Position numbers and translations under genes: made by a program. Positions 8,938-18,258 of a stretch of DNA of 64,000 nucleotides are shown piece by piece. Origin of the DNA: Enterobacter sp. Bisph1 (GTDB lineage: Bacteria > Pseudomonadota > Gammaproteobacteria > Enterobacterales > Enterobacteriaceae); contig NZ_JXAG01000042.1 of the NCBI RefSeq assembly GCF_000814905.1, positions 124,001-188,000 on the forward strand. The letters are read 5' to 3'. Position 1 is the stretch's first letter. The number at the start of each line of letters is the position of its first letter. The notes under the pieces were generated by a model. That model searched no databases. It had not been told where the DNA came from and saw nothing but the letters and a program-made list of their open reading frames with translations.

Positions 8938-10068
8938 ATGGCAAAGGGGAATACTTTCTCTCTCACCTTTCACCGTCAGAAAGACGCGAAAACTGGCCAT
9001 GAAGTTATCCGGTTAACGCCACCGCATGTTATTTGTCACCGCAACTACTTTTATCAAAAGTGTTTTACTCAGGACGGCGGGAAACTTATTTTCGGCGGCG
9101 CGTTCGATGGCTACTGGAACTACTACCTGCTGGATCTGGTGCGCCACGAAACTACACAGCTCACCGAAGGCGCGGGCGATAATACCTTTGGCGGTTTTCT
9201 CTCCGCCGATGATTCATCCCTGTGGTATGTGAAAAACACCCGCGAGCTGCGCCGCGTGGATCTGCAGACCCTTGAGGAGCAGATTGTCTATCAGGTCGAC
9301 GATGAGTGGGTGGCCTACGGCACGTGGGTTGCCAACTCCAGCTGTACAAAACTGGTGGGGATCGAAATCAAAAAAAGCGACTGGCAGCCGCTCACCGACT
9401 GGCAAAAATTCCGCGCGTTTTACTTCACAAATCCCGAGTGTCGTTTGATCCGTATCGATCTGCAAAGCGGCGAGCGCGAAACGCTGCTGCAGGAAAAACG
9501 CTGGCTTGGTCACCCGATTTATCGCCCGTTCGACGACAGCACGGTGGCGTTTTGTCATGAAGGCCCGCGCGACGCCATCGATGCGCGTATGTGGCTGATT
9601 AATGAAGACGGCAGCAACCTGCGCAAAGTCCGTCAGCATCAGCCGGGAGAGAGCTTTACCCATGAATTCTGGGTGCCCGATGGTTCCGCGCTCTATTACG
9701 TGGCCCATCAGGAAAACGATCCCTGTAGGTATCTCTACAGCGCCGATCCCGTGACGCTGGAAAATCGCCAGCTGATGGCGATCCCGCCCTGTTCACATTT
9801 AATGAGCAATCAAGATGGCAGCCTGATCGTGGGCGATGGCGCGCCGCATCACACCGGCGAGATCGATCTCAACGATCCCTTTATCTGGGTGTTTGATATT
9901 AAAAGCGGGGAGCAGAACGCGATTTGCCAGCATAACAGTAGCTGGAAAGTGCTGGAGGGCGACCGCCAGGTGACTCACCCTCACCCCTCGTTTTCGCCCG
10001 ATAACCAGTGGGTGCTTTACACTTCTGATGCGGAAGGTATGCCCGCGCTCTATCTGGCGCGGGTTTGA
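8938..10068 (+). CDS. ogl: Oligogalacturonate lyase (PL22), copy 1
   Basis: A cytoplasmic Mn-dependent seven-bladed beta-propeller lyase of 376 residues that cleaves unsaturated digalacturonate and short oligogalacturonides by beta-elimination, giving monouronates for KdgF and KduI. Residues known from family structures are present: the catalytic-base His in THEFWVPDG, the metal ligands His in CSHLMSN, and Gln/His/His in RQVTHPHPS. HRNYFYQKCF and GDNTFGGFLS are propeller motifs. Compared with copy 2 at 18755 it lacks about a dozen residues after VGDG and has a shorter C-terminus. No KdgR box lies directly before it, so expression should depend on read-through from tog. Confidence 0.93.
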   Translation: MAKGNTFSLTFHRQKDAKTGHEVIRLTPPHVICHRNYFYQKCFTQDGGKLIFGGAFDGYWNYYLLDLVRHETTQLTEGAGDNTFGGFLSADDSSLWYVKNTRELRRVDLQTLEEQIVYQVDDEWVAYGTWVANSSCTKLVGIEIKKSDWQPLTDWQKFRAFYFTNPECRLIRIDLQSGERETLLQEKRWLGHPIYRPFDDSTVAFCHEGPRDAIDARMWLINEDGSNLRKVRQHQPGESFTHEFWVPDGSALYYVAHQENDPCRYLYSADPVTLENRQLMAIPPCSHLMSNQDGSLIVGDGAPHHTGEIDLNDPFIWVFDIKSGEQNAICQHNSSWKVLEGDRQVTHPHPSFSPDNQWVLYTSDAEGMPALYLARV

Positions 10069-10231
10069 TATCGTCCGCTTCGCCACGCAACATAGATACT
10101 AATCAACGCCGATCGTGCAATGACCATAAATGGTAGTACCAACACGCTTGTTCAATACAGTTCGTAGGGATAAATTTCATAGCAGGTTTGCAAAACTAGT
10201 TATGGCTAATAGGGTTTACAGGGGCACTTAC

Positions 10232-11008
10232 ATGGCAACGTTATTCAAAAAATTGAGAATCTTGAGACGAAACAGAGCGCCCATTACTTCTAAGTTGGAT
10301 GCAAAATTCAGGCCCCTTCATTTCGCAAAATGTGAAACTGACAGGCGCTTTGCCGGAATTTTGCTAGACCCATCACAGCCAAAATTTCTCACCGTTTCAG
10401 AACTTGCCCCTGCAGACGTTCTCTTTTGCGCATGCGATGACAATGAACTGACTCATGGAATAATTTCACATGGCTCATCTGGCGACTATGTGCATGTTGC
10501 GATCTACATTGGCGATGGAAAAGTGGTTGAGGCAATAAAGCCGGGCGTTGTAGAAAATACTCTGACCAATGTAGTAGCTCGCTATCCTTATATAGCTATA
10601 TGTCGGTGCCCTGGCGCGGAACCCAACGGACTACCAGGGCTTAGTGACAAAGTTGTGGCATTCTGTAAAGAACACGTTGAGCAACAAACACCATATAATC
10701 TTTTGGGTGCCATCTTATCCCCCATACTTGAATTAATAGAGCTGAAAAAACAGCACAAATGGCCTGCGCGGTTCGCTGGGAAACAGAGAAAAAGAGGACC
10801 CAGGAACTCTTTCTTTTGTTCAGAATTTGTTATAGAGGCCTTTACTTATGGTGGATATATTAGCGAGGAGACAATGGACCCGGCTACGTACTCACCAACA
10901 GCGCTTGCTGAAGAGAATGATTTTTGGTTGATCGGCTACCTTGGTAATCCTGATATGGTTGAACACATCCGTAAGCATGACCTCTTTCTAACAGGAGGCA
11001 TAATTTGA
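10232..11008 (+). CDS. YiiX-type permuted papain-like (NlpC/P60 superfamily) hydrolase
   Basis: The pattern is that of a circularly permuted NlpC/P60 (YiiX/LRAT-like) enzyme: the APADVLF strand, the HVAIYIGDGKVVEA block carrying the putative catalytic His (YVHVAIYIG), and the NSFFCSEFVIEAF block with the putative nucleophile Cys. Such enzymes hydrolyse amide or ester bonds; the substrate here is unknown. The frame opens at 10130; I prefer the ATG at 10232 (MATLFKKL, 258 residues), which has CAGGGG about 9 bases upstream, but 10202 is possible. The N-terminal 30 residues are Lys/Arg-rich. The gene is clearly more AT-rich than ogl and looks acquired. Confidence 0.7.
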   Translation: MATLFKKLRILRRNRAPITSKLDAKFRPLHFAKCETDRRFAGILLDPSQPKFLTVSELAPADVLFCACDDNELTHGIISHGSSGDYVHVAIYIGDGKVVEAIKPGVVENTLTNVVARYPYIAICRCPGAEPNGLPGLSDKVVAFCKEHVEQQTPYNLLGAILSPILELIELKKQHKWPARFAGKQRKRGPRNSFFCSEFVIEAFTYGGYISEETMDPATYSPTALAEENDFWLIGYLGNPDMVEHIRKHDLFLTGGII

Positions 11009-11127
11009 CCGCAGTACCTTACAACCAACTGATTGATCCGCTCAGTGCCATAAGCAGACCTGAACCTCATTGGTTGGCAAATAAATCAGTCAACAATAAA
11101 CAGTTTTGCCCCTGTCGTTGTTCTTGA
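11005..11127 (+). pseudogene. Truncated downstream ORF of the YiiX-like unit
   Basis: A TTG codon at 11005 overlaps the previous stop and has a perfect AGGAGG about 7 bases upstream, as if a second cistron were translationally coupled. The frame (TAVPYNQLIDPLSAI ...) runs only 40 codons and its end lies antisense within the cupin gene at 11086. The simplest reading is a gene cut off by a past rearrangement. No homology is recognised; it could also be chance. Confidence 0.35.
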
Positions 11128-11427
11128 CTGATGTTGCTCAGCATTATCGCCAACCTGATAACTCATTCCTGCCCTCAAGATGAATACACGTCCATCTTCG
11201 AGAGTGGTTTCTAATTCACCCTCCACGCAGAAGAGGATATGACCTTTTTGACACCAGTGATCCGCCAGATAGCCAGGAGAATACTCAACCATGCGAACAC
11301 GGATTTGATTGAGCTCGTGACCAAAAAACTGTGTACGCCAGTACGCGGTGCCCGTTTCTCCTGGGTGCTCTGTACTTTCGACTTCACTCCAGTTTGTCGT
11401 GCCAAAAGCAAATGCGTCCATCTTCAT
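11086..11427 (-). CDS. Small cupin protein (DHCW/DHWC-type cupin fold)
   Basis: A 113-residue single cupin domain. The metal-site region reads YLADHWCQKGHILFCVEGE, which carries the DHWC element for which this family is named, and the second cupin motif is SYQVGDNAEQHQS. The function of the family is not established. I chose the ATG at 11425-11427 (MKMDAF) because GGAG lies 8 bases before it; a GTG nine bases upstream is an alternative. It stands alone, convergent with the YiiX-like gene. Confidence 0.75.
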   Translation of the reverse strand: MKMDAFAFGTTNWSEVESTEHPGETGTAYWRTQFFGHELNQIRVRMVEYSPGYLADHWCQKGHILFCVEGELETTLEDGRVFILRAGMSYQVGDNAEQHQSRTTTGAKLFIVD

Positions 11428-11697
11428 TCTGTACACTCCGTATGAATAAAAAGTCTGCTGTTCAGGTTTTTAACGCTTCGCGATTATTATAATTTGCGAA
11501 GCCCACGCGTTGAGCATCAACACTGATTAGCGAATATTAAAGCTATTCGTACCGGTAAATTCAGCCTGCAAAAGTGAGTATTCGAAGAGCCGTTCAAACT
11601 GGGTCGCATCAATTTATTGAACTCACAACGAAAAGCGGACGCCCTCTCTGCTGGAATCGTCCGTCTTTTGCCCGAATCATACGTTATTTAAAATTCA

Positions 11698-11724
11698 CCC
11701 CTTGCACGCTGAATTATCAAGGGG
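11698..11724 (-). terminator. Putative terminator of the 430-residue lipoprotein gene
   Basis: CCCCTTG and CAAGGGG form a 7 bp stem across a 13-nt AT-rich loop, overlapping the lipoprotein stop codon; on the minus strand an AT tract containing TTTT follows. The large loop makes it only a moderate terminator. Confidence 0.4.
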
Positions 11725-13009
11725 AAATAGCGCATGAATTTACAATGAGTTTATCACCTGAATAGGTACATCCCTGCCTTGTCCCAACTTTATCCGGATG
11801 CAGGCATCCCAATGATACCGTGCCATCGCTTTGCTGCGCACTGCTAAATTTGCCACGGATTTTATTCTTACAGCACTGTTTAAAACCTGATGGTGTCGAG
11901 AAGTCACACTTGTTCTCATTTTGCGCCAACGTGTTTAGACCCGACTTAGCATCTGACAACAGTTCAGGGGTGCTGGAGGTATTAATGGCAACATCAGACG
12001 TAGCATTCAGCGCGGCCTGCGTTGCGTTGCCCCCTCCTGCAATTTCGCTCACCATTCCCATCGCCGCGCCAGTCACAGCAGAATTAAAACGATCGTTTTC
12101 TGCTGCTTTATTTTGTTCGAATTCCGCGTTGTCTTGTGCTTGCTGTACTCTGATTTGCTCTTGTCTTTCCGCAAATTGCTGATTATCGGCATCAACCCTA
12201 TCACGCATACCTGCAAGCTCAAGCAAAGTCTGTTTTTGTCGGGTATTGACGGGAGCATTAAGTTTTTCCGCCACCGACAGGAAGGTTTGCTTATCCCGGA
12301 CATAGCGCCGTTTTTCAACCGGAACATTGCCCCATGATGAGTTCAGTTTCTGAAACTGGGTGGAAAGCATTGACGCTATTTTCTTATTTCCTGTCTCATC
12401 CGCTAAACTCGTTGCCGTGCTGTACATTGCTGCAGTGGAAAAGGGTGTAATAGTGAGAGAGTCATTGAATTTTGCTAATAATTCAGGAGAGCGCTCTCCC
12501 AGCTTATATCTTTCGGCATAAGATTTAGCCAGGAAGTATTCCGCTTCTGCCGCACCCGCCTCGCGGTAATACTTCGCCACCTCATTTTCAAAGCCTGACA
12601 TAGCCTGCCAGGCTCTCTTTGGTTCATGCTGACTCAAAGATTGCGCTTGCCGGGTATACCAGTCGAATTGCTTCTCAAGATATTGGGAATAATTTTTATA
12701 ATCTGAGTGCTGAAAGTCGTAGCTGTCTCGGGCAATGAGGTAGTTATATTGCTTATTTTTTTCCATTTGTGCCGATATGGAATCATCAAATGCGCTCGCT
12801 TTACGTTCAAGTTCGCTATCAGCGCTGGCGGAGCAATTGAGCAACATCTCTCCACGCCCGGCAATATAGGCGTTGAAATTGTTGGCTGCCACTTGAGACT
12901 GGGACTGTTGCAACTGGGATTCGCATTCAGCTTTTTCTGGCGGGGAAACCGCACAACCATTAAATAATAGAGAAATCAACGCGATGGAAAGCAATCTGAA
13001 ATTATTCAT
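11717..13009 (-). CDS. Large putative lipoprotein, unknown function
   Basis: 430 residues starting MNNFRLLSIALISLLFNGC: a hydrophobic signal ending in a Cys at about residue 19, consistent with a (non-ideal) lipobox and membrane anchoring. The mature part is Gln/Asn/Ser-rich and helical: residues 25-130 look coiled-coil-like, a TPR-like alpha region follows, then a Gln/Glu-rich stretch with QAQDNAEFEQNKAAEN, a Gly/Ala segment (TGAAMGMVSEIAGGG) and a Cys-containing C-terminus (CDFSTPSGFKQCC ... GCLHP ... GCTYSG). The start is set by GGAAGGGG before the ATG at 13007-13009. Base use is more AT-rich than the backbone. I do not recognise the family. Confidence 0.75.
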   Translation of the reverse strand: MNNFRLLSIALISLLFNGCAVSPPEKAECESQLQQSQSQVAANNFNAYIAGRGEMLLNCSASADSELERKASAFDDSISAQMEKNKQYNYLIARDSYDFQHSDYKNYSQYLEKQFDWYTRQAQSLSQHEPKRAWQAMSGFENEVAKYYREAGAAEAEYFLAKSYAERYKLGERSPELLAKFNDSLTITPFSTAAMYSTATSLADETGNKKIASMLSTQFQKLNSSWGNVPVEKRRYVRDKQTFLSVAEKLNAPVNTRQKQTLLELAGMRDRVDADNQQFAERQEQIRVQQAQDNAEFEQNKAAENDRFNSAVTGAAMGMVSEIAGGGNATQAALNATSDVAINTSSTPELLSDAKSGLNTLAQNENKCDFSTPSGFKQCCKNKIRGKFSSAQQSDGTVSLGCLHPDKVGTRQGCTYSGDKLIVNSCAISP

Positions 13010-13356
13010 GTACGCCCCTTCCCCTTTCGTTATACGCCACTTGCACACACTATTTGTTACATAACCTTACACCATTTTCACAAAAAGATAACCTTTCTGG
13101 CGAGCAAGCGTCCCTTTACGAAAGGACGCATAACACCTTTATTCACTCCTTTCACACCGTATGTACTTTTGCAGAAAGCGCGTAGACTGGTCTGTCACTG
13201 TTCCCTGTTAGCGATAGCCATGTGTGCATTGCGGATGCTTTAGCTCCCGAAAATACGTTGCCGTATAAGAGAGGCCGTCAGAAATATTTTGATTTAAAAG
13301 ACCTGGGCAATCGGGGCGCTAGCTCCCTCAGATCGGCGGGCTCTTCGGACTTTGGC
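13010..13356. other. Non-coding gap, nothing recognised
   Basis: About 350 bp between the lipoprotein start and the ASCH gene. It must hold the lipoprotein promoter (reading leftward), but no convincing gene, RNA or repeat was seen. Confidence 0.5.
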
Positions 13357-13767
13357 TTACAGCACCTCAACCACTTCAAACTCTTCTGCGATCAACTCCA
13401 TATCTTCAGAAAAATGACCTTCGCGGGTGAAAAATCGTTGATGCTCTTTCTGCCAGTATTGAAGGCTCAAATCGCCTTCACCTTCTTTGCGCGCAAACGC
13501 CTCAGTAACATCACAGAAACGCACCAGTCGCATTGAAACCAGTCGGATCACGCAGACCGGGACATTCAGGCCATCAAGGATAATGTTATAGCTCCCAATC
13601 CTCGGGGCAGACTTTTCTTGCTGGTAAGAGGCAAAGGATCCGCAGGAGGCCGTTTTGATCCCTTTTTTAATCAGGTCCGCAAGCTCGCTGGCCAGTTGCG
13701 GGCTGTCACCCATTTGCCAGGCATCTGCGCCTGGATACTTCGCTTTGATTTCCTCAACCGTAACCAT
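13357..13767 (-). CDS. ASCH-domain protein
   Basis: 136 residues with the ASCH (PUA-like beta-barrel) layout: an N-terminal helix with YPGADAWQMGDSP, the conserved GIKTASCGSF element with its Lys-Thr (about residues 36-45), the central strand VPVCVIRLVSM, and the C-terminal EGEGDLSLQYWQKEHQRFF signature. ASCH proteins are thought to bind RNA or modified nucleosides; some, such as E. coli YqfB, hydrolyse N4-acetylcytidine, but that assignment is not implied here. It stands alone between two unrelated accessory genes. Confidence 0.85.
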   Translation of the reverse strand: MVTVEEIKAKYPGADAWQMGDSPQLASELADLIKKGIKTASCGSFASYQQEKSAPRIGSYNIILDGLNVPVCVIRLVSMRLVRFCDVTEAFARKEGEGDLSLQYWQKEHQRFFTREGHFSEDMELIAEEFEVVEVL

Positions 13768-13971
13768 TAAAACCCTTCTTAATCGTCGATGAAAAAAACG
13801 TTATAACGGTTTGATCTTGATCCGTCCCGACATAAACAGTGATGCATTTCTTCGGATATGAGGTTTTACGCTCATAGCTGACAAAGGTCTGGCATCTGTC
13901 CGCTCTGTGCCACAGGCAGTCAATGACTGCTTCATGAAAGCTTGCCGAGACCCGTTGAAGAATACGTGCGT

Positions 13972-14445
13972 TTAAAGACGTTTTGAGCGCGTTGCCAGGA
14001 AGACCACTGCGGCTCCGGCAGCAACGATGAGCGTATCTTCAATCAGGCCGCTCCTGGTCTGCCCCATTCCTGCGATGGCCTTTTTGCGTGCCGCAAGGGT
14101 TACATATGCAAGGGGCACCGCGGCAGAGATAGCGATCGCTGCCCCGGTTTTTTCTTTTCCGCTCGGTGCCAACGCAGCGCCCGCAATCCCTGCACTGGCT
14201 ACGCGTGCCGACAAGCCCAAAAACACGGTGCGGTCTGGCGCTGACTTCATCTTGTCGCCAAATAGTTCACCTACACCCATCGCTAACGCGCCGTATTTGA
14301 ATAGCGGACGGTCCAGTAGCAAGAGTCTGCCGGATGTTTCGCGCCTGGTAATGCGTGCTGCAGCGATGGCCGCCATCGGCGTCATGGAACGGCAGCTGGC
14401 GACAAGGCCAATTAAGGCGGAATAAACGAAATCGGTTATTTTCAT
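13972..14445 (-). CDS. DUF4126-family membrane protein
   Basis: 157 residues with several Ala/Gly-rich hydrophobic stretches (about residues 5-30, 85-105, 107-120, 137-152) and the family-typical N-terminus VYSALIGLVASCRSMTPMAA and LFKYGALAMGVGELFGDK block. DUF4126 proteins are inner-membrane proteins of unknown role. The start ATG at 14443-14445 is preceded by AGGAGA on the minus strand. Confidence 0.8.
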   Translation of the reverse strand: MKITDFVYSALIGLVASCRSMTPMAAIAAARITRRETSGRLLLLDRPLFKYGALAMGVGELFGDKMKSAPDRTVFLGLSARVASAGIAGAALAPSGKEKTGAAIAISAAVPLAYVTLAARKKAIAGMGQTRSGLIEDTLIVAAGAAVVFLATRSKRL

Positions 14446-14717
14446 TAATTATCTCCTGAATAAATAAAGGTTTTTTTAATTCCTGGAGCTTTATCAGGGT
14501 GTAAGCAGGAACAATCTTTTAATTAACGCATTTACACGATCACGTCTTTTAAAAGCTTTTCTTTCAACGCTGAGCCGCATCTTGCAGTGCCACAAGTGTA
14601 ATAGTCAGTATAGATGAATGGTTTGAGACAAAAGAAATGACGGAAGTGGGAGGATGAAGAATGCGGGCTGTACTTAATTGCAGCGAGCCAATAGCCGGGG
14701 TGGGTGCCGTAAATTTT

Positions 14718-14767
14718 AATCTTGCGGCGCTGGTTTCCACTTCTGCTGAAAACAACGCCGCAAGATT
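14718..14767. repeat. Perfect 12-bp inverted repeat in the araE 3' flank
   Basis: AATCTTGCGGCG (14718-14729) and CGCCGCAAGATT (14756-14767) are perfect inverted copies around 26 bases. They lie in the 421 bp gene-free gap (14446-14866) downstream of araE. There is no T tract, so it is not an ordinary terminator. A frame following the araE stop reads through it to 14564, but neither strand looks like a real gene. Confidence 0.6.
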
Positions 14768-14866
14768 CAGAGGAGCGCCGGTATTTACCGACCGCAAAGA
14801 GAAAGCATGCTCGCCCGGCGTTATGTGAGGGTCGCTAATTACCACAAACGCCGAGGGAGCTAGCTT

Positions 14867-16285
14867 TCACACACCGATATTGCGCAGTTTCTCGCCCGAC
14901 ATCAGACGGCGCTCGATATGCTCCAGCGTGACGTTTTTCGTCTCCGGGATAAGCCAGTAAGTGACGCCGACAAAGGCGATATTCAGCGCGGTATAGAGCC
15001 AGAAGGTGCCCGCCGCGCCAATCGCTTCCAGCAACGTCAGGAAGGACGCGCCGATAATCATGTTCGACACCCAGTTAGTGGTGGTGGAACAGGTAATACC
15101 AAAATCGCGGCATTTCAGCGGCTGGATCTCGGAACAGAGGATCCACACCACCGGCGCGGCGCTCATCGCATAACCCGCAATGCAGATCATGGTCATACCG
15201 ACGGACAACCAGGATAAGCCGTTAGATGCCGTGCCGTTATCAAACTGCATCAGGCAGTAGCCAAGGATCAGCGTACCGATGGCCATTACGCTAAAACCAA
15301 TCTTCAGCGCCGGTTTACGTCCGGCTTTGTCGACGGTAAAGACGGCGATAAAGGTGGCGAACATAAAGGTCAGCCCGACCACCAGCGTGGCGATCATTTG
15401 CTGTTCGGTGGTAGTAAAACCGGCCATTTTGAAGATGCGCGGCGCGTAATACATGATGATATTCATCCCGGTAAACTGCTGCATCGCCTGCAACAGCATG
15501 CCGAGGAAAACGGCGCGGCGAACATTGCGGTTGTTTTTGAACAACTGGAAACCGCCCTGTTTCAGCTTCAGACTTTCACGGATCTCATTCAACTCTTCGC
15601 GTGCTTTCTCCGAGGTATCGCGCAACATGCGCAGCACCTCTTCCGCTTCAATATGCCGCCCTTTTTGCGCCAGCCAGCGTGGGCTGTTCGGTAGAAATAC
15701 AACCAGCACAATCAGGAGTAATGCCGGCAGCGCCAGCACGCCGAGCATCGCGCGCCAGTTGCCGCTATAGCTGAACGCGGTATCGGAGAGAAACGCCAGC
15801 ACAATGCCCAGCGTGACCATTAATTGATACATGCTGATCATTTTGCCGCGCACGTTCTCGCTGGCCATTTCCGAAAGATAGAGCGGCGCGGTGTAAGACG
15901 CAATCCCCACCGCGACCCCGAGCAGCACGCGGGAAAGCAGCAGCACTTCGACGTTGGCGGCAAAAGCTGAACCCAGGCTGCCGGCAACAAATAGCACCGC
16001 GCCGACCATCAGGCTGTGCTTACGCCCGAGGCGGAAAGAGAGCCAGCCGTTGAACAGGGCGCCGATCGCCGCGCCGAGCATCATGCTACTGACCACCCAC
16101 TCCTGTAACCGGCTGGTCAGGGCGAAGTGATCGGTGATAAACGGCAGCGCGCCGGAAATAACCCCAATATCGAGGCCAAACAGTAATCCGGCAACCGCTG
16201 CCGACACGGAGACAAATAGATTCATACGCCGCGTATCGCGTAAAGCGCGCGGTAAAACAACGGAGTCAGTACTGAGAGAAGCCAT
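14867..16285 (-). CDS. araE: Arabinose:H+ symporter AraE
   Basis: A 12-helix major-facilitator sugar porter of 472 residues, the E. coli length, and nearly identical to it over long stretches. Visible landmarks are the [17 protein letters not shown] helix 1, the [10 protein letters not shown] loop 2-3 motif, PNSPRWL, the [12 protein letters not shown] sugar-site helix 7, and PETKNVTLE at the C-terminal end. It imports L-arabinose with protons through the inner membrane. Arabinose is a side-chain sugar of pectin, which makes its neighbours kduD/kduI fitting. The gene lies downstream of kduD on the same strand, but a terminator at 16557 separates them. Confidence 0.97.
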   Translation of the reverse strand: MASLSTDSVVLPRALRDTRRMNLFVSVSAAVAGLLFGLDIGVISGALPFITDHFALTSRLQEWVVSSMMLGAAIGALFNGWLSFRLGRKHSLMVGAVLFVAGSLGSAFAANVEVLLLSRVLLGVAVGIASYTAPLYLSEMASENVRGKMISMYQLMVTLGIVLAFLSDTAFSYSGNWRAMLGVLALPALLLIVLVVFLPNSPRWLAQKGRHIEAEEVLRMLRDTSEKAREELNEIRESLKLKQGGFQLFKNNRNVRRAVFLGMLLQAMQQFTGMNIIMYYAPRIFKMAGFTTTEQQMIATLVVGLTFMFATFIAVFTVDKAGRKPALKIGFSVMAIGTLILGYCLMQFDNGTASNGLSWLSVGMTMICIAGYAMSAAPVVWILCSEIQPLKCRDFGITCSTTTNWVSNMIIGASFLTLLEAIGAAGTFWLYTALNIAFVGVTYWLIPETKNVTLEHIERRLMSGEKLRNIGV

Positions 16286-16551
16286 ATTTTTTTGCCTGCA
16301 CAGAAGAAGACGTCTTATGAAAGTAAGGCAGCATGAAGAAAAGCGTCAGTGAGTAAAACGCGAAAATATGGATTAATAAGCTATGGCACATGGTTTTGTG
16401 ATGGAGTTTACAATTTTGAAAATATCGTTTAACGCATAAACTATTTTTAACTTATTTAATTTTAAAGATATTTTATAGATAGCATGCGAATTAAGACAAA
16501 AGGATATGGATTTTTCAATTAAATGGATATGGACATATAAAATGCGGGCAG
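16286..16551. other. araE promoter region
   Basis: AT-rich gap before araE on the minus strand. In E. coli, araE is activated by AraC and CRP from such a region; no clear AraC half-sites were picked out by eye. Confidence 0.4.
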
Positions 16552-16578
16552 AAAAAAACCTGCCCTTGGGCAGGTTTT
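16552..16578 (-). terminator. Terminator after kduID
   Basis: AACCTGCCC and GGGCAGGTT pair around a 2-nt gap, with a run of seven Ts on the minus-strand side. It closes the kduI-kduD transcript ahead of araE. Confidence 0.9.
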
Positions 16579-16599
16579 TATGCGGAGCAAACGCGGGAA

Positions 16600-17361
16600 T
16601 TAACGCGCCAGCCAGCCGCCATCAACGGCAATGGTATAGCCGTTAATATAGTCAGAAGCGGCAGAGGACAGGAACACCACCGGACCCATCAGATCGCTCG
16701 GCAGACCCCAGCGGCCTGCCGGGATACGGTCGAGGATCTCAGCGCTGCGCTGCTCATCAGCACGCAGTTGCTGGGTGTTATTGGTCGCCATGTAACCCGG
16801 CGCAATTGCGTTCACGTTGATGTTGTGTTTCGCCCACTCGTTCGCCAGCAGGCGGGTTACGCCCATTACGCCGCTTTTGGACGCGGTGTAAGACGGTACG
16901 CGAATACCGCCCTGGAAGGAGAGCATCGAGGCGATGTTAATGATTTTGCCGCCATTGCCCTGAGCGATGAAATGTTTCGCCGCCGCCTGAGACATAAAGA
17001 ACACGCTCTTAATGTTCAGGTTCATTACGTCGTCCCAGTCTTTCTCGCTGAAGTTGATCGCGTCTTCGCGACGGATCAGACCGGCGTTGTTTACGAGGAT
17101 GTCAATTTTGCCGAACTCAGCAACCGCACGCTCCAGCAGTGCCGGAATACCGTCAATCTGACGCAGGTCGGCAGTGAGGCTCAGAAAACGGCGGCCCAGC
17201 GCGGTCACGCGCTCAATGGTTTCTGTTGGCTCAACGATATTGATGCCAACGATGTCGCAGCCCGCTTCCGCCAGCCCAACCGCCATACCCTGTCCGAGAC
17301 CGGTATCGCAACCGCTCACTACCGCAACTTTACCTTGGAGAGAAAATGCATCCAGAATCAT
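16600..17361 (-). CDS. kduD: 2-dehydro-3-deoxy-D-gluconate 5-dehydrogenase KduD
   Basis: A classical short-chain dehydrogenase of 253 residues that reduces 3-deoxy-D-glycero-2,5-hexodiulosonate (DKII) to 2-keto-3-deoxygluconate with NADH. It shows the nucleotide loop TGCDTGLGQGM-type motif (here SGCDTGLGQGM), NNAGLIRR, the catalytic Ser/Tyr/Lys as IASMLSF and SYTASKSG, and the C-terminal DGGWLAR. It is 60 bp downstream of kduI on the same strand and forms the end of that operon. Confidence 0.98.
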   Translation of the reverse strand: MILDAFSLQGKVAVVSGCDTGLGQGMAVGLAEAGCDIVGINIVEPTETIERVTALGRRFLSLTADLRQIDGIPALLERAVAEFGKIDILVNNAGLIRREDAINFSEKDWDDVMNLNIKSVFFMSQAAAKHFIAQGNGGKIINIASMLSFQGGIRVPSYTASKSGVMGVTRLLANEWAKHNINVNAIAPGYMATNNTQQLRADEQRSAEILDRIPAGRWGLPSDLMGPVVFLSSAASDYINGYTIAVDGGWLAR

Positions 17362-17421
17362 ATTTGTTCCTTAATCTATCAGCGCCTGTACCGGACAGGC
17401 ATGGTTTTATGCTGCCCGCGA

Positions 17422-18258
17422 CTAGCGCAGATCTTTTACCGCGACGTGGTCCATGTCATCAAAGACCTGGTTCTCACCCACCATCCCCCAGATAAAGGTG
17501 TACGCGCGCGTACCCACACCTGAGTGAATTGACCAGCTGGGAGAAATGACGGCCTGCTCGTTGTGCATCACGATATGACGCGTTTCTTGCGGCTGCCCCA
17601 TCATATGGAATACGCAGGCGTCCTCTTCCATATTGAAATAAAAGTAGACTTCCATGCGGCGTTCATGGGTATGGCACGGCATGGTGTTCCACAGGTTGCC
17701 CGGCTCAAGCTCCGTCAGCCCCATGCTTAACTGGCAGGTTTCCAGCACATCCGGCACAAAATATTTATTGATGGTGCGACGGTTGCTGGTCAGCGGATCG
17801 CCGAGGGTAACCGGTGCGACATCGGCCGGGGTGACTTTCTTCGTCGGGAAGGTCATATGCGCCGGGGCGCAGTTGTAGTAGAACTTGGCCGGCTTCGTAC
17901 TATCTACGCTGGCGAAAACCACCTCTTTCGCCCCTTTGCCGACGTACAGCGCATCGCGATGGCCGATTTCATAGCACTGACCATCAACGGTAATGGTGCC
18001 CGGACCGCCGATATTGATAACGCCCAGTTCACGGCGCTCAAGGAAATAGGTTACGCCCAGCTGCTTGCCGACTTCACCACCGACCGAAACGGTTTTGCTC
18101 ACCGGCTTAATGCCGCCAACGATAATGCGGTCGATATGGCTGTAAACCATGGTGTATTCGTTATCTACGAACACTTTTTCAACTAAAAACTCATCGCGCA
18201 GGCCCTGGGTATCCAGTGTTTTCGCATGCGCGCTGTGGATGCTTTGTCTGACTTCCAC
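17422..18258 (-). CDS. kduI: 5-keto-4-deoxyuronate isomerase KduI
   Basis: A zinc cupin isomerase of 278 residues turning 5-keto-4-deoxyuronate (DKI) into DKII, the step after Ogl and KdgF. Zinc ligands are visible in [13 protein letters not shown] (two His and a Glu) and in SWSIHSGVG. The frame is open to 18291, but the GTG at 18256-18258 gives (M)[13 protein letters not shown], matching the E. coli N-terminus and length, with GGAGG 7 bases upstream. A consensus KdgR box lies about 115 bp upstream. Confidence 0.97.
   Translation of the reverse strand: MEVRQSIHSAHAKTLDTQGLRDEFLVEKVFVDNEYTMVYSHIDRIIVGGIKPVSKTVSVGGEVGKQLGVTYFLERRELGVINIGGPGTITVDGQCYEIGHRDALYVGKGAKEVVFASVDSTKPAKFYYNCAPAHMTFPTKKVTPADVAPVTLGDPLTSNRRTINKYFVPDVLETCQLSMGLTELEPGNLWNTMPCHTHERRMEVYFYFNMEEDACVFHMMGQPQETRHIVMHNEQAVISPSWSIHSGVGTRAYTFIWGMVGENQVFDDMDHVAVKDLR

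Noticed and set aside
11574..11765. 63-codon + strand ORF near the lipoprotein 3' end
   Set aside because: Overlaps the terminator region and carries no recognisable features.
14564..14845. 93-codon minus-strand ORF after araE
   Set aside because: Starts at GTG without ribosome site, in frame after the araE stop; the opposite strand looks equally protein-like because of the inverted repeat.
13318..14864. GCTAGCTCCCTC (13318-13329) and its inverse (14853-14864) flanking the ASCH/DUF4126 pair
   Set aside because: A 12-base inverted match is expected many times by chance in 64 kb, and the match does not extend.
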